Numbered from the stretch's first letter, positions 27,966 through 36,042 are shown. The stretch is 40,533 bases of DNA from Luteimonas huabeiensis HB2 (GCF_000559025.1 NZ_JAAN01000044.1:1-40533); one strand, 5' to 3'. Numbers and translations: made by a program. Notes: generated by a model from the letters alone, not told the origin.

Positions 27966-28964
27966 ATGGAAAGCGAGACCGCTTCAAGGATGATCGTGCC
28001 GGCCTATTGGGCCGAGGCGCGGCTGCAATCCCGCCTCGGCGGGCGCCGCGCGACCGTGCGGCGCTTCGGTTGGTCCGACGAGAGCCAGGCGGCGGCACAG
28101 GCGCATGCGCAGGCCCGTGCACAGGAGGCATTGGATCGCATCGCCGCGGGCGAGGCCCTGCCACGGCGAGAGCGGCGCTCGAACTACGGCGTGCATGGCG
28201 TGCCGATCCGCGAGCAGATCGTTGCGCGCTACCCCGATGGTGCCGCCGTCACGCGCAACAGCTACGGCGCACGATGCCTCAACTCGCCCAACGTCCTGTT
28301 CACCGACGTCGACTTCGCGCGTCGAGGGTCGGGCGCTCAGATCGCGATCGCATTGCTCGGAGCGTCTGTCGGGCTGGCGATTGGCATCTGGATCCAGGAC
28401 TGGATCTGGCCGATCGTTCCCGCGTTCGCCGGATTGATTCTTTCCATCTGGCTGGCGGAACTCGTCCGCAGGTACCGTACGCACGAGGATCGCGCATTGG
28501 CGCGGTCCTTGAGGCGCGCCGAGGCGTTTTCGGTCGCCCATCCGGACTGGCATCTGCGCGTGTATCGCTCGCCTGGCGGTCTGCGCGTGATGGCGCTGCA
28601 CCGCACGTTCGACCCCCTGGACCCCGAGGTGGCTGCGTGCTTCGACGCGCTGGGCACCGATCCCCTGTACGCGGTGCTGTGCAAAGCGCAACACTGCTTT
28701 CGTGCCCGGCTGACCGCCAAGCCGTGGCGTGCGGGCATCCGCCGGCGCATCCGCCCCCCGTCGGCGGCTTGGTCGCCGGAGCAGGCCGCCCTTCCTGGTC
28801 GGTTGGCCTGGATCGAACGCTACGAACGCGCCGCCTCCCGTTTCGCCGCCTGCCGCTTCCTGTATGCGCTGGGGAATACCGCATCCGTCGACCCTGTGGC
28901 CGATCGCATCCGCGCGTTGCACGACGATGAGACCGGTGCGCTGACCGCGCGACCGCTGGCCTAG
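27966..28964 (+). CDS. Conserved membrane protein of unknown function
   Basis: This 332-residue protein begins MESETASRMIVPAYWAEAR, with GACGAGG just before the ATG. The N-terminal third is soluble and resembles a conserved block I have seen in uncharacterised proteobacterial proteins (VRRFGWSDES, GVPIREQIVARYPDGAAVTRNSYGARCLN, VLFTDVDF). Two adjacent membrane helices at about residues 124-160 follow, then a long soluble C-terminal part. The ATG at 27990 is a possible alternative start. It stands alone, divergent from the ECF cluster. The coding sequence is slightly less GC-rich than its neighbours. Function is unknown. Confidence 0.8.
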   Translation: MESETASRMIVPAYWAEARLQSRLGGRRATVRRFGWSDESQAAAQAHAQARAQEALDRIAAGEALPRRERRSNYGVHGVPIREQIVARYPDGAAVTRNSYGARCLNSPNVLFTDVDFARRGSGAQIAIALLGASVGLAIGIWIQDWIWPIVPAFAGLILSIWLAELVRRYRTHEDRALARSLRRAEAFSVAHPDWHLRVYRSPGGLRVMALHRTFDPLDPEVAACFDALGTDPLYAVLCKAQHCFRARLTAKPWRAGIRRRIRPPSAAWSPEQAALPGRLAWIERYERAASRFAACRFLYALGNTASVDPVADRIRALHDDETGALTARPLA

Positions 28965-29138
28965 GCCGCTTCATTCACGGGAATCGCTCATGCGCCACCG
29001 AACGTCCGCGCACGCGAGCGCGCTGCACCGCGATGGCGTCCTTCGCCCTCGCGCAGGCGCCCGCGCTCCTTCGCATTCTGTCGGGGTCCGGCTTCCGCAC
29101 CCGCTACACTCCCGACTCCCCGTCTCCCGAATACCCGC

Positions 29139-29486
29139 ATGTACCGAATCCTCGCGCCCCTGTGCCTGGCCGCCCTGCTGACCGCCTGCAGCGTTCCCGC
29201 CGAGCGCGGCGCCGGGGGCGCGTCGGCCGGTACCGCCTCGCGCTGCCAGGAGCGCGGCGGCGAATGGAAGGCGATGGGCCGGGCGGGGGTGGAGCAATGC
29301 GTGCTGCCGACCGCCGACGGCGGCAAGGCCTGCACCGACAATGCGCAGTGCGAAGGCGTCTGCCTGGCGCCGGAAGGGGCCACCGACGGCAGCCGCGCGA
29401 CCGGTACCTGCAGCGCGAACAACGACGTCTTCGGCTGCCGCCAGCACGTCAGCCGGGGCACCGTGGTCGCGATCTGCGTGGACTAG
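29139..29486 (+). CDS. Cysteine-rich small lipoprotein of unknown function
   Basis: This 115-residue protein has a lipobox (LLTACS, Cys17) and a mature part with eight further cysteines spaced as in a disulfide-bonded domain: RCQERGGEW, VEQCVLP, GKACTDNAQCEGVCLAP, GTCSANNDVFGCRQ and a C-terminal AICVD. It should be anchored in the outer or inner membrane, facing the periplasm. The gene is isolated, with 174 bp of non-coding DNA before it. No function is recognised. Confidence 0.75.
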   Translation: MYRILAPLCLAALLTACSVPAERGAGGASAGTASRCQERGGEWKAMGRAGVEQCVLPTADGGKACTDNAQCEGVCLAPEGATDGSRATGTCSANNDVFGCRQHVSRGTVVAICVD

Positions 29487-29558
29487 GCGGGGCGACAGGC
29501 GCATCCCGGCCGGGGAGCTGCGCCCGTCCGACGCAGGCCCGCAGACGAGATCAGTTCA

Positions 29559-29583
29559 TGTGGAATTTGATATAAGTCTCACA
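29559..29583 (+). promoter_or_regulatory. Promoter and imperfect dyad upstream of the toxin-antitoxin genes
   Basis: A TATAAG -10 box lies at 29571-29576. It is framed by TGTG (29559-29562) and CACA (29580-29583), which form an imperfect inverted repeat with AT-rich arms. A strong AGGAAGGA ribosome-binding site follows before the ATG at 29595. Toxin-antitoxin operons are usually autorepressed by the antitoxin at such a site. Confidence 0.45.
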
Positions 29584-29594
29584 GGAAGGATCCG

Positions 29595-29909
29595 ATGAAG
29601 CTGGAATGGCACGAACGGGCGCTGCGGGACCTGGAAGAGTATGCACAGCAGGGGCGTGCGCAGGCTCGGGAAGTCGGAAGGGTCTGGTGGCTGCTCGACC
29701 GGGCCGAATCCGCTGGATGGACCCGTTTCGACCCAGTTCCACCCCAACTGACCGAGGGCAAGGCGATGCGGTGGTTCGAGGCGGGGCGCTTGTGCGTGTT
29801 CCTGCGGGTCACACCGCCTATCGTGCGCGTCGCCGCGATGGGGATCGAGATCGAGGCAGGCACCGCTCGATTCGCGCATATCGCCGCCGTGGCGGCATCG
29901 AGGGTATGA
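29595..29909 (+). CDS. Putative RelE/ParE/HigB-like toxin
   Basis: This 104-residue protein starts with LEWHERALRDLEEYA, the helix-type opening of ParE/RelE-like toxins. It has a middle beta region (GKAMRWFEAGRLCVFLRV, PPIVRVAAMGIEIE) compatible with that fold. The match is by pattern only, and catalytic residues cannot be assigned with confidence. It is followed, with an ATGA overlap, by an XRE-type helix-turn-helix protein, which is the HigBA order (toxin first). If real, it would be a ribosome-dependent RNase or gyrase inhibitor. An unrelated small protein is the main alternative. Confidence 0.65.
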   Translation: MKLEWHERALRDLEEYAQQGRAQAREVGRVWWLLDRAESAGWTRFDPVPPQLTEGKAMRWFEAGRLCVFLRVTPPIVRVAAMGIEIEAGTARFAHIAAVAASRV

Positions 29910-30289
29910 CCATGAGCAAGGATTGGATCGGACACGACGAAGCGACCGCACGGTTGCGCACGATCGCCGGCGTCGATGAAGGCGCCGCCCTGCAGCAGCG
30001 GATTTCCCGCCTGGGCGACCTGCTGCGGCAGGTTCGCGAAGCGCACTTGAAGCTGCCGCAGACCGAGGCGGCACGCCTGATCGGCATTCCGCAATCGGAG
30101 CTGAGCCGGCTCGAGGCAGGCACCGGTGCCCGCGGGCCGACCTTCGCCACGCTGACCGCCATCGTCGACAGCTACGAACGGTACCTGGCGCCGTCGGGCG
30201 TGACCCTCGACCTGACGCTCAACGTCACCGTCGATCAGGAAGAGTCCGCCCACTACCCGCTCGCCGGGCACCTGCTCCGCGCAGGCTGA
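29906..30289 (+). CDS. XRE-family HTH protein, putative HigA-like antitoxin
   Basis: The ATG at 29906 overlaps the toxin stop (ATGA) and gives 127 residues. A second ATG at 29912 is possible. The centre carries a helix-turn-helix, KLPQTEAARLIGIPQSELSRLEAGTGARGPTFATL, at about residues 51-85, typical of XRE/Cro regulators and HigA antitoxins. The N-terminal part is helical (LQQRISRLGDLLRQVREAHL). It probably represses the operon at the upstream dyad and neutralises the toxin. A third gene starts two bases after its stop. Confidence 0.75.
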   Translation: MTMSKDWIGHDEATARLRTIAGVDEGAALQQRISRLGDLLRQVREAHLKLPQTEAARLIGIPQSELSRLEAGTGARGPTFATLTAIVDSYERYLAPSGVTLDLTLNVTVDQEESAHYPLAGHLLRAG

Positions 30290-30291
30290 AG

Positions 30292-30582
30292 ATGGGGCCT
30301 GCATGGCTGCCGGACGCGGTGGGCACCCTTGCCGGCATCCTGCTGGCGCTGCCGGCTTGGCGAGCCGGCGCCATCCTGAAGGAAATCGATGCCATCGAGC
30401 GGCGAGCGAATGTGCGCCAGGCCGCCGCGACCCGGCCGGACTACGTCGACGACGCGACTGCCTCGCGCAAGATCGCCGATACCATGCTCGGCGTCGTCCG
30501 TAGATGGAGCCGCGTGGACGACCTCATGCTGAAGTCGGGCGTCGTCCTGCTGGCGGTTTCCTTCGCCATCCGGCTGTTCTAA
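30292..30582 (+). CDS. Small two-helix membrane protein following the toxin-antitoxin pair
   Basis: This 96-residue protein has a hydrophobic N-terminal helix (residues 5-25), a charged helical middle (KEIDAIERRANVRQ) and a C-terminal helix (LKSGVVLLAVSFAIRLF). The ATG lies two bases after the antitoxin stop, so it is cotranscribed and probably translationally coupled. No family is recognised. A membrane partner is not a usual part of HigBA-type loci. Confidence 0.65.
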   Translation: MGPAWLPDAVGTLAGILLALPAWRAGAILKEIDAIERRANVRQAAATRPDYVDDATASRKIADTMLGVVRRWSRVDDLMLKSGVVLLAVSFAIRLF

Positions 30583-30692
30583 TCCGCCCAGCCAGGCATG
30601 CGCGGCGAGCGCCCACGGCCGCGGCGGCGCGCGATCGCCTGGCGCGATTTCGGTATGCTGCGGCGTCCCCTCGCTGCCGCGTTGCGCCGCCC

Positions 30693-31082
30693 GTGCCCCA
30701 GGCCCTGCTCCGACTGCTGCTCTGCGCCAGCCTGCTGATCAACGGCCTCGGTTCGGCGGTGGCATCGGCGCACGTGGCCCTGGCGTCGGAGGCGCTGGCG
30801 CGCTCCGCGGCCACCGCCGACGCCCACGCGCCCGCCGGGACGGACTGTCCGCACGCCGCGGCCGCCGCCGACGCCCCCGCCGATCCCGGCGGCCCTGCCG
30901 GGGCCGGCGAGGTGGACTGCATCGAGCGGTGCCTGGATCTCTGCCTGCAACACGCGCCGCTGGCGCCGGCGCCGCCACGCGCCGGCCCGCTGCCGCCGGC
31001 GTCCACGCTACGCGGGCAGGACCGCCCCGCGCCCGCGTCCCGGGCGCCGTTCCCGCCGACCCGGCCTCCCATCGCCGCCTGA
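30693..31082 (+). CDS. copL: CopL family metal-binding regulatory protein
   Basis: The GTG at 30693 opens a 129-residue protein: VPQALLRLLLCASLLINGLGSA, the hydrophobic CopL N-terminus. A His/Asp/Ala-rich middle with TDCPHAAA and a DCIERCLDLCLQHAP cysteine cluster follow. It lies directly upstream of copA and copB, the position and order of the xanthomonad copLAB operon, where CopL is required for copper-induced expression. A TATGCT -10-like box is at about 30655. The earlier in-frame sequence is not CopL-like, so GTG is preferred. A second CopL-like gene occurs at 16466-16912. Confidence 0.8.
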   Translation: MPQALLRLLLCASLLINGLGSAVASAHVALASEALARSAATADAHAPAGTDCPHAAAAADAPADPGGPAGAGEVDCIERCLDLCLQHAPLAPAPPRAGPLPPASTLRGQDRPAPASRAPFPPTRPPIAA

Positions 31083-31192
31083 CGCCGGGGCGCCCGCGCC
31101 CTGCCCGCGTTCGCGCGCGCCGCCCGAGCGGCGCGTCCTTCGATGTCGACGACGCCCCGCCCGTGCCGGCGGGCCGTCGCCAGGAGTCCGCC

Positions 31193-32923
31193 ATGCATCA
31201 CGATCCTTCCCGCCCCGGGCACTGGGCGCGCGCGCCGCTGTCGCGCCGCCGCTTCGTCCAGGGCCTGGCCCTGGGCGGCGTCGCCCTCGGCGCCGCGGGC
31301 CTGCGCCTGCCGGCGTTCGCCGCCGAAACCGACGCGCGCTCCGGCCCGCAGGTCCTGCGCGGCAGCGAGTTCGACCTGTCGATCGGCGCCTCGCCGGTCG
31401 ACTTCACCGGCCGCACCCGCCCCGCGGTCACCGTCAACGGCCGCCTGCCGGCGCCGATCCTGCGCTGGCGCCAGGGCGACACCGTCACCCTGCGCGTGAC
31501 CAACCGCCTGCCCGACCTGCCGACCTCGATCCACTGGCACGGCATCCTGCTGCCGGCGAACATGGACGGCGTGCCGGGCCTGAGCTTCGACGGCATCCGC
31601 CCCGGCGAGACCTTCGTCTACCGCTTCCGGGTGCGGCAGTCGGGCACCTACTGGTACCACAGCCATTCGCTGTTCCAGGAACAGGCTGGCCTGTACGGCG
31701 CGCTGATCGTGGACCCGATCGAGCCGCTGCCCTACGCCTACGACCGCGAGCACGTGGTGCTGCTGTCGGACTGGACCGACCTCGACCCGGGCCGGCTGTT
31801 CCGCCGGCTGAAGCAGTACGCCGAGTACGACAACGTCTACAAGCCGACCGTGGGCGACTTCATCCGCGACGTGCGCCAGCAAGGCTGGGCCGCCACCGTG
31901 GCCGACCGCCGCGCGTGGGGGCGGATGCGGATGACCCCGACCGACCTCTCCGACGTCAACGCGCACACCTACACCTACCTCGTGAACGGCACGGCGCCGG
32001 CGGGCAACTGGACCGGCCTGTTCCGCGCCGGCGAGAAGGTGCTGCTGCGCTTCATCAACGGCTCGGCGATGACCTACTTCGACGTGCGCATCCCGGGGCT
32101 GAAGATGACCGTGGTCGCCGCCGACGGCCAGCCGATCCACCCGGTGACGGTGGACGAGTTCCGCATCGCGGTGGCGGAGACCTTCGACGTGATCGTCGAG
32201 CCCTCGGGCCAGGACGCCTACACCATCTTCGCCCAGGACATGGGCCGCACCGGCTACGCGCGCGGCACCCTGGCCGCGCAGGCGGGCCTGGAGGCGCCGA
32301 TACCGGCGGTCGATCCGCGCCCGCTGCTGACCCTGGACGACATGGGCCATGGCGGCCATGCCGGCCACGGCGCGCACGCCGGCCACGGCGGCGCCGGCAT
32401 GCAGGCGCACCCGGCCAGCGAGTCGCGCAACCCGCTGGTGGACATGCAGACCATGACGCCCGCGCCGAGGCTGGACGACCCCGGCATCGGCCTGCGCGGC
32501 AACGGCCGCCGCGTGCTGACCTACGCCGACCTGCGCAGCGTGGCCGGCGACGAGGACGGCCGCGACCCGGGCCGCGCGCTGGAGCTGCACCTGACCGGCC
32601 ACATGGAGAAGTTCTCCTGGTCGTTCGACGGCATCCCGTTCTCCGGCGCCGAGCCGCTGCGGCTCGACTACGGCGAGCGCATGCGCATCGTGCTGGTCAA
32701 CGACACGATGATGGCCCACCCCATCCACCTGCACGGCATGTGGAGCGACGTGGAAGACGCCGACGGCGCCTTCATGGTGCGCAAGCACACCATCGACATG
32801 CCGCCCGGCACCCGGCGCAGCTACCGCGTGCGCGCCGATGCCCTTGGCCGCTGGGCCTACCACTGCCACCTGCTCTACCACATGGAAGCCGGCATGTTCC
32901 GCGAAGTGCGGGTGGAGGAATGA
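31193..32923 (+). CDS. copA: Copper resistance multicopper oxidase CopA
   Basis: CopA is a periplasmic multicopper oxidase that oxidises and binds copper. The 576-residue protein has a Tat signal (SRRRFVQGLALGG, residues 17-29). Its copper-site motifs are HWHG at 114-117, WYHSH at 154-158, HPIHLHG near the C-terminus and HCHLLYHMEAGM at the end. A Met/His-rich insert (MGHGGHAGHGAHAGHGG) near residues 383-400 suits extra copper binding. CAGGAG lies seven bases before the ATG at 31193. The frame extends further upstream, but only the Tat signal marks the start. The stop overlaps copB by four bases. Confidence 0.95.
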   Translation: MHHDPSRPGHWARAPLSRRRFVQGLALGGVALGAAGLRLPAFAAETDARSGPQVLRGSEFDLSIGASPVDFTGRTRPAVTVNGRLPAPILRWRQGDTVTLRVTNRLPDLPTSIHWHGILLPANMDGVPGLSFDGIRPGETFVYRFRVRQSGTYWYHSHSLFQEQAGLYGALIVDPIEPLPYAYDREHVVLLSDWTDLDPGRLFRRLKQYAEYDNVYKPTVGDFIRDVRQQGWAATVADRRAWGRMRMTPTDLSDVNAHTYTYLVNGTAPAGNWTGLFRAGEKVLLRFINGSAMTYFDVRIPGLKMTVVAADGQPIHPVTVDEFRIAVAETFDVIVEPSGQDAYTIFAQDMGRTGYARGTLAAQAGLEAPIPAVDPRPLLTLDDMGHGGHAGHGAHAGHGGAGMQAHPASESRNPLVDMQTMTPAPRLDDPGIGLRGNGRRVLTYADLRSVAGDEDGRDPGRALELHLTGHMEKFSWSFDGIPFSGAEPLRLDYGERMRIVLVNDTMMAHPIHLHGMWSDVEDADGAFMVRKHTIDMPPGTRRSYRVRADALGRWAYHCHLLYHMEAGMFREVRVEE

Positions 32924-34158
32924 ACATGCGGACCCGCCCATTCCTGCCGTTCCTCGCATCCCCTGCACCGCTGGCGCTCGCCGTGCTGCTGGCGCTGCCG
33001 CAGCTCGCGCCCGCGCAGCACGAAGGCCATGCGGGCCATGCCCGGCACGATGCGCCGACGCCGGCCCCTGCGTCCGGCGCGCAGGACCCGCACGCCGGCC
33101 ATGCCCACGGCGCGCACGGCGCACGGGCGCAGTCCGGCCCGGACGTGCCGGCGCGCGACGACGCGGCCCCTGCGAGCGCGCACGACCAGGCCGGCCACGG
33201 CGCGCACGAAGGCCATGCGGACCATGCCGGGCACGATGCGCCGACGCCGGTCCCCGCGTCCGGCACGCAGGGCCCGCACGCTGGCCATGCCCACGACGCG
33301 CACGGCGCACGGGCGCAGTCCGGGCACGCCGGGCAGGCCGAGCCGGCGCCGCAGACCGGTCATGCAGGTCACGCCGGCCACGACGCGCACGCGACGCAGC
33401 CCGGCGCGCACGACGCCCATGCCGCGCACGGCACCGCGCCGACGCAGCCGCGCACGCCGATCCCGCCGCTCACCGCGGCCGACATCGCCTCCGGCTTCCC
33501 GGTGCTCGACCACGGCGCCATGGAACACGCCTCGCCCACCACCACGATGGTGCGGTTCGACCGCCTGGAGGCCTGGGACGCCGACCACGGCGCCGGCCAG
33601 GCCTGGGAAGCCGCCGCCTGGATCGGCGGCGACCTCCACCGGTTGTGGCTGCGCAGCGAAGGCGAGCGCAGCGGCGGGCGCACGGCGTCGTCCGATCTCG
33701 AAGCGTTGTACGGCCGCAGCGTGAGCCCGTGGTGGGACGTGGTGGCCGGCGTGCGCCACGACGTCCGCCCGGACGCGCGCACCTGGGCCGCGTTCGGCGT
33801 GCAGGGCCTGGCGCCGTACCTGTTCGAGGTCTCCGCCACCGCCTACGTCGGCGACGGCGGCCAGGTGCAGGCCAAGGCGGAGGCCGAGTACGACGTGCGC
33901 TTCACCAACCGGCTGATCCTGCAGCCGTGGGTGGAGGCCACCGCCTCGCTGAAGGACGAGCCCGAGGCCGGCATCGGCTCCGGCCTCGGGAAGATCGAGG
34001 CCGGCCTGCGCCTGCGCTACGAGATCAGCCGCCGCTTCGCGCCCTACGTGGGCCTGGTGCACGAGCGCGCGTTCGGCGCGTCCGCCGATCTCGCCGAGGC
34101 CGCCGGCGGCCACGCACGCGACACTCGCGTGGTCGCCGGCGTCCGGCTCTGGTTCTGA
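32920..34158 (+). CDS. copB: Outer-membrane copper resistance protein CopB
   Basis: This 412-residue protein has a signal peptide at about residues 1-32. A long His/Met/Ala-rich N-terminal region (about 34-180) with many HAGH and GHAH units would bind copper. A C-terminal CopB domain (about 190-412) has FRFDRL-type strands (MVRFDRLEAWDAD), SVSPWWDVVAGVRHD, EYDVRFTNRLILQPW and a terminal GVRLWF, typical of a small outer-membrane barrel. The His-rich region contains a 120-bp duplication (33019-33138 and 33205-33324). Translation is coupled to copA through ATGA at 32920. A second ATG at 32926 is possible. Confidence 0.93.
   Translation: MNMRTRPFLPFLASPAPLALAVLLALPQLAPAQHEGHAGHARHDAPTPAPASGAQDPHAGHAHGAHGARAQSGPDVPARDDAAPASAHDQAGHGAHEGHADHAGHDAPTPVPASGTQGPHAGHAHDAHGARAQSGHAGQAEPAPQTGHAGHAGHDAHATQPGAHDAHAAHGTAPTQPRTPIPPLTAADIASGFPVLDHGAMEHASPTTTMVRFDRLEAWDADHGAGQAWEAAAWIGGDLHRLWLRSEGERSGGRTASSDLEALYGRSVSPWWDVVAGVRHDVRPDARTWAAFGVQGLAPYLFEVSATAYVGDGGQVQAKAEAEYDVRFTNRLILQPWVEATASLKDEPEAGIGSGLGKIEAGLRLRYEISRRFAPYVGLVHERAFGASADLAEAAGGHARDTRVVAGVRLWF
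33019..33324 (+). repeat. Internal duplication in copB (186-bp period)
   Basis: The segment 33019-33138, encoding HEGHAGHARHDAPTPAPASG and onward to GARAQSG, recurs at 33205-33324 with a few changes. The period is 186 bp or 62 codons. It enlarges the His-rich metal-binding region. Confidence 0.8.
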
Positions 34159-34209
34159 TCCCCGCGCCGTTCCGACTCCCTTTCCCCATACCTTCCGGAG
34201 ACACCTGCC

Positions 34210-34485
34210 ATGCGTACCACGACCTTCGCCACGCTCGCCCTGCTGATCGCCGCCACCGCACCCGCCGCCGCGCAGAACCACGACCATGCCGACCACGAGC
34301 CCGCACCCGCGGCGGCGCCGGCGGCCGGCGAGTTCGAGCGCCTCGACGCCAACCGCGACGGCTTCCTGCAGCGCGCCGAGCTGCCGGCCGACCACCCGCT
34401 GCTGCCGCACTTCGAGATGTCCGACCGAGACCGCAACGGCCGCCTCGACCGCCGCGAGTTCGACGCCGCGCAGCGGATGCGCTGA
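34210..34485 (+). CDS. Secreted EF-hand protein of the copper operon
   Basis: This 91-residue protein has a signal peptide ending at AAAQ (residue 22), a short His-rich segment (HDHADHE) and two EF-hand loops, at residues 46-57 (DANRDGFLQRAE) and 72-83 (DRDRNGRLDRRE). They should bind calcium; the histidines could also bind copper. TCCGGAG lies about 12 bases before the ATG. It follows copB by 51 bp on the same strand and is probably the last gene of the copLAB transcript. The exact role is unknown. Confidence 0.85.
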   Translation: MRTTTFATLALLIAATAPAAAQNHDHADHEPAPAAAPAAGEFERLDANRDGFLQRAELPADHPLLPHFEMSDRDRNGRLDRREFDAAQRMR

Positions 34486-34500
34486 CCGGCGGGCCGGCGC

Positions 34501-35256
34501 TCAGAACATCCGCAGGTAGCCCACGACGGCGTGCGTCCGCACGCCGTCGCCGCCCAACGGACCGGCGCGCAGGGACGCGCCGGCGCGTTCGGCGCCGAGA
34601 TCGAGGAAGACCGCGTCGGCAGGGCCGAGCCGGCGGGCCAGGTGCAGGCCGACGCCCAGCGACACCGACGCGCCCGGCGCGTAGGCGGGCCGGCCCGTGC
34701 GCGCTTCCTCCGCGCGCACGCCGTGGTAGTAGCCGGCGGCGCGCGCATCGAGCCGCGTCGCGACCGCGCGCGGCGCCAGCCGCCAGCGGCCCAGATCGAA
34801 CGCCCGCTGCGCGCGCAGCGCGGCGCGGCGGCCGTCGCTGTGGCCGGAAACGTCGGCGGTCCATTCCAGCGCCGCCTCGAACGCGCCGCGCCGCCAACGC
34901 AGCGAGGCGCCCGCCCACAGGGGAGCGCCGCGCTCGGCCATGCCGGCCAGCACCGGCGCATCGTCCGGCGCGTAGCCGTCCTGCGCGAGCGACGCCACCG
35001 CCGCCAGCGCGAACGCCTCGCCGGCGGCGAGATCGAACGAGGCGGCGTCGCCGTGCAAATGCAGTCGCCGGCCTTCGTAGACCGCGAACGGCCTCCAGCG
35101 CGTGCGCGCGGAGGCACCGCGGTAGGGCCGCTCGGCGTGCGCGATCGCCAGCCCGAGTCCCGTGCGCAACGGCCCGGCGGCAGGCTCGGCCGCCGCGGCG
35201 GCCAGCGACAGCGCGAGTGAGAGCGCGACGGCCGCTGCGCGACGGCGCATGCTCAT
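34501..35256 (-). CDS. MipA/OmpV family outer-membrane protein
   Basis: This 251-residue protein has a signal peptide (residues 1-23, LSLAAAAAEP) and repeated amphipathic beta-strand patterns. It shows the MipA/OmpV features ERPYRGASARTRWRPFAVYEGRRLHLHG, VLAGMAERGAPLWAGASLRW and GYYHGVRAEEARTGRPAY, and it ends in an aromatic residue (YLRMF). MipA/OmpV proteins are outer-membrane scaffold or pore proteins of varied function. The start overlaps the stop of the DUF3313 gene by four bases, so both are made from one transcript. It converges with the EF-hand gene. Confidence 0.85.
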   Translation of the reverse strand: MSMRRRAAAVALSLALSLAAAAAEPAAGPLRTGLGLAIAHAERPYRGASARTRWRPFAVYEGRRLHLHGDAASFDLAAGEAFALAAVASLAQDGYAPDDAPVLAGMAERGAPLWAGASLRWRRGAFEAALEWTADVSGHSDGRRAALRAQRAFDLGRWRLAPRAVATRLDARAAGYYHGVRAEEARTGRPAYAPGASVSLGVGLHLARRLGPADAVFLDLGAERAGASLRAGPLGGDGVRTHAVVGYLRMF

Positions 35257-35915
35257 TGCAGGCGGTCGAGCAGCGCCTGCGCGCCCTTGTCGATGCCGGT
35301 CCTGGCCGCGTCCAGCGCGCCGAGGCTGGCCCTGACGTTCATCGCGTTGGGATACTGCTTCTCAACGTAGGCCATCAGCAGTTGTCCGCTGGAGGCGTCG
35401 AGGATCTCCACCGCATAGCTGACCGAGCCCGACATCAGCCCCTCGCGCCCGCGCAGCGCCTGCACCGCGTTGTAGGGCCCGCCGCCGAGGTCGAACTTGG
35501 TGAAGGTGCTCAGGACCGGCGTGTTGGCCTTCGCGCCGGTGAGCGTGAGCCGTACCAGCAGCGCGTCGGCATTCGCGCGCGGCGGGATGTCGTAACGGCG
35601 GCGCAGGACGTCGATGAAGCGCCCGTGCATGTGCAGGGCCAGCTCGCGCCTGCGCTCGCGGTCCATGTCGCCGAACTGGTGGTCGGCCTGGTCGTAGAGG
35701 GAGACCGGCTCGACGATCGCGCCCGAGTAGCGGCCCCAGTCCACGCCCGGCGCACGGTAGAGGAAGGGCGTGCGGCCGTCCTCGTCGGCGGCGTTGGGCC
35801 GCATCAGCGTGGCGGACTCGACGCCCTGGTAGCGGACCGGCTGCGTCGTCGCGCAGCCGGCCAGGGCGAGGCAGGCGGCGGCGAGCGCCGCCGCGGGAGC
35901 GGGAATTCTGGACAT
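35253..35915 (-). CDS. DUF3313 family lipoprotein
   Basis: This 220-residue lipoprotein has a lipobox ALAGCATT (Cys21). It shows DUF3313 features: YSGAIVEPVSLYDQADHQFGDMDRER in the first half, then a helical segment and DALLVRLTLTGAKANTPVLSTF. GAGGT lies seven bases before the ATG at 35915. The upstream in-frame extension falls in the operator region and was rejected. It is the first gene of a two-gene operon with the MipA/OmpV gene, divergent from a TetR regulator that probably controls it. Function of the family is unknown. Confidence 0.85.
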   Translation of the reverse strand: MSRIPAPAAALAAACLALAGCATTQPVRYQGVESATLMRPNAADEDGRTPFLYRAPGVDWGRYSGAIVEPVSLYDQADHQFGDMDRERRRELALHMHGRFIDVLRRRYDIPPRANADALLVRLTLTGAKANTPVLSTFTKFDLGGGPYNAVQALRGREGLMSGSVSYAVEILDASSGQLLMAYVEKQYPNAMNVRASLGALDAARTGIDKGAQALLDRLQ

Positions 35916-35958
35916 GGGCTTGACCTCGGGGAAGGGCGACGGGCGCCTAAAGAGAACC

Positions 35959-35972
35959 GTACCGTACGGTCC
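35959..35972. promoter_or_regulatory. TetR operator candidate 1
   Basis: GTACCGTACGGTCC contains the perfect palindrome ACCGTACGGT (35961-35970). Twelve of its 14 bases are repeated at 36010-36023. It is 44 bases upstream of the DUF3313 start. Confidence 0.55.
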
Positions 35973-36009
35973 ATTATTGAACCGGCATTCCGCCGCCGTC
36001 AATAAAAAT

Positions 36010-36023
36010 GTACAGTCCGGTCC
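36010..36023. promoter_or_regulatory. TetR operator candidate 2
   Basis: GTACAGTCCGGTCC differs from operator candidate 1 at two of 14 positions. It is 20 bases upstream of the TetR start, preceded by an AT-rich AATAAAAATG stretch that may be part of its promoter. The two sites are 51 bp apart, about five helical turns. Confidence 0.5.
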
Positions 36024-36042
36024 TCTTTTGGGGAGAAAGGCG

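Noticed and set aside
27793..28164. Long N-terminal extension of the ECF sigma factor
   Set aside because: Proline/arginine-rich translation of the intergenic and antisense region. ECF factors of this type begin close to region 2.
30524..33310. Minus-strand reading frame opposite copL, copA and copB
   Set aside because: It spans three well-supported plus-strand genes and their spacers, with a low-complexity Arg/Ala/His/Val product.
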